Assembly (NCBI GenBank): GCA_020628975.1
Contig: JAHDEF010000065.1
Location: forward strand, 1-9,113
Reading direction: 5' to 3'
Length of the DNA stretch: 9,113 nt
Source: Aquimarina sp.
Lineage (GTDB): Bacteria; Bacteroidota; Bacteroidia; Flavobacteriales; Flavobacteriaceae
Shown: one piece after another, positions 5,483 to 9,113 of the stretch
How positions within the stretch are numbered: the stretch's first letter is position 1
Layout: every line of letters begins with the position of its first letter
Program-made: the position numbers and the translations under genes
Notes under the pieces: model-generated
Database searches by the model: none
What the model was told of the DNA's origin: nothing
What the model saw: the letters and a program-made list of their open reading frames with translations, nothing else

Positions 5483-6583
5483 TTATATCTTGACTACTTT
5501 TATAATATTGGTACCATTTAATGCAGTAATTTTCAAAAAGTAAGTACCTCCAGCAATTTTTGAAACATTTATTTCTTTAGAGGTTGTAGTTAAAATTAGC
5601 TTCCCTGAAACTGCATATAGCTCGGCTGTATCAAATTCAGCATTGATATGTAAGATATTTACAACTGGATTAGGGTATACGGTTACTAAAAGTTTATTAT
5701 CAGATTGATTTATAGTACTTAATGTTTGATCTACCACATTTACAGTTCTGATTACTTGGTTTGCCATATTGCCTGTAAAGTCAGTAATATCGTATAAAAC
5801 TTCATACTCTCCTGGAATACTTGTATCTACTTGACTCGCATCAATTACCACATTACCTCCATCGTCAGAAGTTGCCCCCAGCTCATTGTATGGATCGTTT
5901 ATAATTATTTCTTGAGGGTTATCACCTGTTAAAGTTATAACAGGAACCATAGTATCAGCTGCATTTGAACTATCAAAAGTAGCTCCTACAAATTGTGTTC
6001 CTGGGAAATTAGTACAATCAGGAGAAGATGTTTGGTTATCTGGTCCACAAGCTGTAAAGAACAGATCTCTAGCTTGGCTAATATTGGTTTCAAAAGAAAT
6101 ATTAGAAGGCTTGTTAGAGTCTACATAACGAAATCTAAAACTAAGCAAGTGCTGTGCCGTACTCGTTACATTTTCTGTAAATGCCCCACTGCTGGTGATT
6201 TGTTCAAAAAATAAAGAAACTCTAGAAGGAGTGTTGTTTTGAGGAATAAAAAAGCCATAAATAGGGTTTCCTGAGGTGTTATTTTGATTTAAAACGGAAC
6301 CTACAGGTTGCAAAAAGTCAAAATTATCGGTTGATTGATTTTGCCCATCAAATACATTTTCGCCAAAAGCAGCAGTATTGTAATTGAGGTATAATTGACC
6401 AGATCCTAATTTAAAGTCAGCTTGTCCATCAATCGCTTGTATAAATACATCGGCATGATACCACCAATCTTGTCCGTCAAAAGTATTGTTGGCGTTTTCA
6501 ATAGTAAACTGAATATTTTGTCCAAGTAGTGAATTGGTGATCAAAACCAGTATGATGGTGATGTTGTTATAAATAAGTTTCAT
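5483..6583 (-). CDS. Secreted T9SS type A sorting-domain protein with cohesin-like and Ig-like domains
   Basis: Surface or secreted protein of 366 residues, specific function unknown. Residues 1-21 are a signal peptide, with likely cleavage before Gln22 (LLG-Q). Residues 22-207 form a beta-rich domain; its pattern GSGQLYLNYNTAAFG with the later strand HLLSFRFRYVD resembles the layout of cohesin-type domains, though sequence identity is weak. It has Cys179 and Cys190, a possible disulfide. Residues about 214-285 match the DUF5011/HYR-like Ig domain (PVITLTGDNPQEI, VDTSIPGEYEVLYDITDFTGN, RTVNVVD). Residues 298-366 are a type A sorting domain: VYPNPVVNILHI, then ELYAVSGKLI, INVSKIAGGTYFLKI and a basic KVVKI end. 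It would be exported by Sec, moved across the outer membrane by T9SS, and probably attached to the surface. It lies 106 nt downstream of the BspA-like gene on the same strand, so the two may share a transcript. Confidence 0.9.
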   Translation of the reverse strand: MKLIYNNITIILVLITNSLLGQNIQFTIENANNTFDGQDWWYHADVFIQAIDGQADFKLGSGQLYLNYNTAAFGENVFDGQNQSTDNFDFLQPVGSVLNQNNTSGNPIYGFFIPQNNTPSRVSLFFEQITSSGAFTENVTSTAQHLLSFRFRYVDSNKPSNISFETNISQARDLFFTACGPDNQTSSPDCTNFPGTQFVGATFDSSNAADTMVPVITLTGDNPQEIIINDPYNELGATSDDGGNVVIDASQVDTSIPGEYEVLYDITDFTGNMANQVIRTVNVVDQTLSTINQSDNKLLVTVYPNPVVNILHINAEFDTAELYAVSGKLILTTTSKEINVSKIAGGTYFLKITALNGTNIIKVVKI

Positions 6584-6689
6584 CTTTATATGATTTCTTA
6601 GTTTAATATTTTTATTAATCAGCTACCTCAATGCGTATGCTAGATATAGTTGAAAATTTAATCCATTATATTCGACCCAGAATGTGGGT

Positions 6690-9113
6690 TTAAAATTGTT
6701 GCGCTTTCCCTACACATGGGCGAATAATGCTATTGATATCCGTATTCTGTATTTGTCCATTCATGTCGGTATCACTAGTGTTATAACCACTAGTTCCCAT
6801 TTGATTTCTGGCATTAGTAATATCACTATTCTGTGTTTGACCATTACCGTCTACATCACCTGCGTACATCGCATATTTCCCATTGGGTAGTTGCGTCACG
6901 GCATTTAATCCCCCTTCAATAGTGGATGGGCTAGAAGAGAAGTCAATAGGAATAGGCACCCCATCAAAAATTATAGGATCTTTTGAACGAATTGCCAAGT
7001 GGTTTCTATGATTTACGACTACATAGTAAGCACCTGGATCAACTACAAAATCAATAGGAGAATTCCCATCAATATCAACCACATCCCCATCACGTTGGAG
7101 TAGGGCAGAGCGCCCTTCGATAATGGTAGTGCTATCGTTGGGATTACGTAATTCTACCCATACCCAATCCACTACAGCATCTGCAGTACTACTTGTATTT
7201 TCTAAAACAGATTCTGAAGTTTTAATAGTATCAGAATAAGGAGAAGTAGAAGGTATTGCTTGAGTACGACGTAGGTCGTCACGCATTAGGTGTTCTTCAG
7301 CAGATTTAGGATTTAGTGCTGCTCCTAATAAGTATACATTAATTGCAGTCTTTTTTGTACAACGTAAGCCTCCATCATTAATCGTCCATTTATAAGTATC
7401 ACCTGTAAGTAGTGTTCTTGCGCCTTCTGCTAAACAATAGGTAGCATCTGCATTTAAAGTTAAACCTGTAGGAATTTGAGTTTCGTCATCGTCTAAGGTT
7501 GCCCAACCGATTAGGGTAGCATCATAGTTTTCTGGGGACATCCCAGAATTTACTAACATATCATCCATACTATCTCCATTACTAATATCCCAAGCAGCTA
7601 AAGATTGATCGAATGCGGTTGCACCATCAAACATTTGTTCAAAGAAAGCTGCCTGTTGCATATTCCAATCATTTAAAGGTTGATTGAATCTTGTTGCTCT
7701 TTCAAACATATTAGCAAAATCAGTAACCTTAGCGGTATTCCATTGATCTAAAGGTTGATTGTATGCAGAATTGTTTTTAAACATACTTGACATACCTTCT
7801 ACGTTACTTACTGTCCAGCCATTAATATTTTCATTGAAACCAGAAGCTTCAAATAGACCTGATAAGTCTGTAATGTTGCTTACATTCCAGTTGCCAATGT
7901 TGTCTTTAAAATCTTCTAAATTTGTACACCCTGAAAAAGTATTGTGTAATGAAGTTACTTTAGATAAATCAGGTGTATCATTCGCATTTAATTTTAAATT
8001 AGTACAACCCCGAAAGGCAAGATTAAAGCTTAGCCATTCTTGTGTTCCCCATTGTTCTACGGTCTGTAATTTTGCAGCATCTGTATTTGATAAAGTTCCA
8101 AAACGGATAGTAGGAAAATCTCCAAGAATCCTTATGGTATAAATTCCTGGGTTAATATATCGATGTTGCACGCTACCTGTAACTCCTGTTAAAACAGGAT
8201 TTCCATCTCCCCAATCTATGGAATAATTATATCCATCCCCAGTAGTTGGGATTTCAATATTTTCATTATTTGAAGTAGTTTGCCATGTAGTGATAAAAGC
8301 ATCGGTACAGCTTTCTCCTCCATCCGTAATTGTCCAGTTAAGAATGTCTGTTAAACGGTTTCTTTCAGTGCTAGATAAGCAATACTTACTGTTTCCTGCA
8401 TTTAAGTTAATATCAGTGATCACTGGTGGCTCATCAGTAGCATATTGTAACCAAGAATTTAAACTACTATCATAGTTTACGGTAGATAAAGTAACTCCAT
8501 CAAGGAAATCTGTAATATCAGCAATACGTGTTATGTTCCAAGAGGCTAGGTTTTGATCGAAAGCTTGTGTACTTTTAAACATATCTCTGATAGAAGTTAC
8601 GCGACTTATATCCCATTTTCCAATAGGTTGATTAAAAACCTCTGCTGCTGCAAACATTCCGGTCATCCTAACATCTGCGTTGTTGTTAATAGTCCAGTTA
8701 GAAATATCTTGATTAAAAGCGGCAGTATTACTGAACATATTTATAAAATCGGTGACTTTACTTACATCCCAGTTATCAATCATTCCATTAAAAACGGTGG
8801 CACCCGCAAACATAAAGGCCATATTGTTAACATTGCTTACATCCCAGTCATTAAGGTTAAGAGCATTAAAACGGTTACAGTCATTGAACATTCTATTCAT
8901 TTTTTGTACTTGGGTTAAATCAGGCCTATCCATTGCATTATAGGTTAGTGCAGTACAACCCCAAAAAGATTCTTGAAATGATTGCCAAGCGATATTACCC
9001 CATTGTTCAATGGTTTGTATTTTTTCTCTATCTCCTCTATTACTAAAATAAATTCTTGGAAAATCTCCTATAATTCTAACTGTGTAGCTTTCAGGTGTAC
9101 TGTAAGTATGAGT
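6690..9113 (-). CDS. BspA-like DUF285 surface protein with dockerin-like C-terminus, N-terminus outside the window
   Basis: Large cell-surface protein; 807 residues are visible and the frame is open to the window edge, so the methionine at 8933 is internal. Its exact role is unknown; BspA-type proteins are usually adhesins. Two tandem modules of about 315 residues are seen: residues 1-270 (cut at the left) and 271-586. Each has a PKD-like segment (WGDG, then HRYxxPGxYTIRIxGDFP), six roughly 25-residue DUF285 repeats (W-D-V-S-x-V-x-x-M-x-x-M-F, then F-N-Q-x-I-x-x-W) and an end block YCLxxxxRxxLTxxxxWTIxDGG with cysteines. Residues about 587-750 form a conserved flavobacterial cassette (INVYLLGAALNP, LMRDDLRR, VVDWVWVELRNP, SALLQRDGDVVDIDG, NHRNHLAI). 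Residues 753-792 hold two dockerin-like calcium loops, and the protein ends in GKAQQF. No T9SS sorting domain of the usual kind is present. The gene runs ahead of the T9SS protein gene. Confidence 0.92.
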   Translation of the reverse strand, partial: THTYSTPESYTVRIIGDFPRIYFSNRGDREKIQTIEQWGNIAWQSFQESFWGCTALTYNAMDRPDLTQVQKMNRMFNDCNRFNALNLNDWDVSNVNNMAFMFAGATVFNGMIDNWDVSKVTDFINMFSNTAAFNQDISNWTINNNADVRMTGMFAAAEVFNQPIGKWDISRVTSIRDMFKSTQAFDQNLASWNITRIADITDFLDGVTLSTVNYDSSLNSWLQYATDEPPVITDINLNAGNSKYCLSSTERNRLTDILNWTITDGGESCTDAFITTWQTTSNNENIEIPTTGDGYNYSIDWGDGNPVLTGVTGSVQHRYINPGIYTIRILGDFPTIRFGTLSNTDAAKLQTVEQWGTQEWLSFNLAFRGCTNLKLNANDTPDLSKVTSLHNTFSGCTNLEDFKDNIGNWNVSNITDLSGLFEASGFNENINGWTVSNVEGMSSMFKNNSAYNQPLDQWNTAKVTDFANMFERATRFNQPLNDWNMQQAAFFEQMFDGATAFDQSLAAWDISNGDSMDDMLVNSGMSPENYDATLIGWATLDDDETQIPTGLTLNADATYCLAEGARTLLTGDTYKWTINDGGLRCTKKTAINVYLLGAALNPKSAEEHLMRDDLRRTQAIPSTSPYSDTIKTSESVLENTSSTADAVVDWVWVELRNPNDSTTIIEGRSALLQRDGDVVDIDGNSPIDFVVDPGAYYVVVNHRNHLAIRSKDPIIFDGVPIPIDFSSSPSTIEGGLNAVTQLPNGKYAMYAGDVDGNGQTQNSDITNARNQMGTSGYNTSDTDMNGQIQNTDINSIIRPCVGKAQQF
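6693..6866 (-). other. Dockerin-like paired calcium loops at the C-terminus of the BspA-like protein
   Basis: The two 12-residue loops, GDVDGNGQTQNSDI and DTDMNGQIQNTDI, have Asp, Asp and Asn at positions 1, 3 and 5 and Asp at 12, as in dockerin/EF-hand loops. They start 28 residues apart (Asp753 and Asp781). The repeated QNxDI pattern and the closing RPCVGKAQQF resemble a C-terminal block I recall in other flavobacterial surface proteins, usually as N-P-N-x-G-x-G-x-Q-F. Calcium binding is inferred, not shown. Confidence 0.7.
7356..9113 (-). repeat. Tandem 945-bp coding module of the BspA-like gene
   Basis: Module 1 covers 8304-9113 (incomplete) and module 2 covers 7356-8303. Matching words such as ggaaaatctcc occur at 8113 and 9058, exactly 945 bp or 315 codons apart, and ccccattgttc recurs at about the same spacing. 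The proteins align without gaps near this point (THTYSTPESYTVRIIGDFP with VQHRYINPGIYTIRILGDFP), but the copies have diverged widely in DNA, so the duplication is old. More copies may lie beyond the window. Confidence 0.8.

Noticed and set aside
6675..6689. Hairpin accca/tgggt after the BspA-like gene as a terminator
   Set aside because: A 5-bp stem without a T-run on the minus strand is too weak; the two surface genes may be co-transcribed.
7550..8900. Regular repeats about 75 bp apart as a CRISPR array
   Set aside because: They are degenerate DUF285 codon repeats in one continuous frame, with no identical repeats or unique spacers.
6690..8933. Methionine at 8933 as the start of the BspA-like protein
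   Set aside because: The frame continues without a stop to 9113 and those residues align with the second module, so the true start is outside the window.
6684..8943. Several plus-strand open frames opposite the BspA-like gene, and one at 5993-6214 opposite the T9SS gene
   Set aside because: They mirror repeats of the coding strand, carry no recognisable domains and lack start signals.

Overview
The window looks like chromosomal DNA of a marine-type Flavobacteriaceae bacterium (phylum Bacteroidota). The base composition is AT-rich, starts lack Shine-Dalgarno sequences, one protein carries a type IX secretion (T9SS) type A sorting domain, and another is a BspA-like surface protein with a C-terminal cassette typical of flavobacteria. 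No genus can be assigned from the sequence alone.

Layout on the + strand: positions 1-3995 hold three genes for branched-chain amino acid synthesis, ilvD (5' end outside the window), ilvB and ilvN. They run in one direction, with a 164-nt repeat-bearing gap between ilvD and ilvB and only 7 nt between ilvB and ilvN. IlvB and IlvN form acetolactate synthase (first common step) and IlvD is dihydroxyacid dehydratase (third step). No ilvC (second step) is visible. The run ends at a very strong, symmetrical and therefore probably bidirectional intrinsic terminator at 4028-4068.

Thirteen bases past that terminator sits a complete IS3-family insertion sequence of 1373 bp (4082-5454). It has imperfect 26-bp terminal inverted repeats, flanking direct repeats, an orfA/orfB pair with an intact D-D-(35)-E transposase core, and a textbook -1 frameshift signal (A AAA AAG followed 6 nt later by a stem). 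It also has its own hairpin terminator at the right end. Nothing in it looks broken.

Positions 5483-9113 on the - strand encode two cell-surface proteins transcribed towards the IS. Upstream is a large BspA/DUF285 repeat protein, cut by the window's right edge, built of about 315-residue modules and ending in two dockerin-like calcium loops. Downstream, after 106 nt, is a 366-residue secreted protein with signal peptide, a cohesin-like beta-rich domain, a DUF5011-like Ig domain and a T9SS sorting domain. The pair may form a surface complex, which is inference. The IS appears to have landed between this convergent surface-protein unit and the terminator it probably once shared with the ilv operon.
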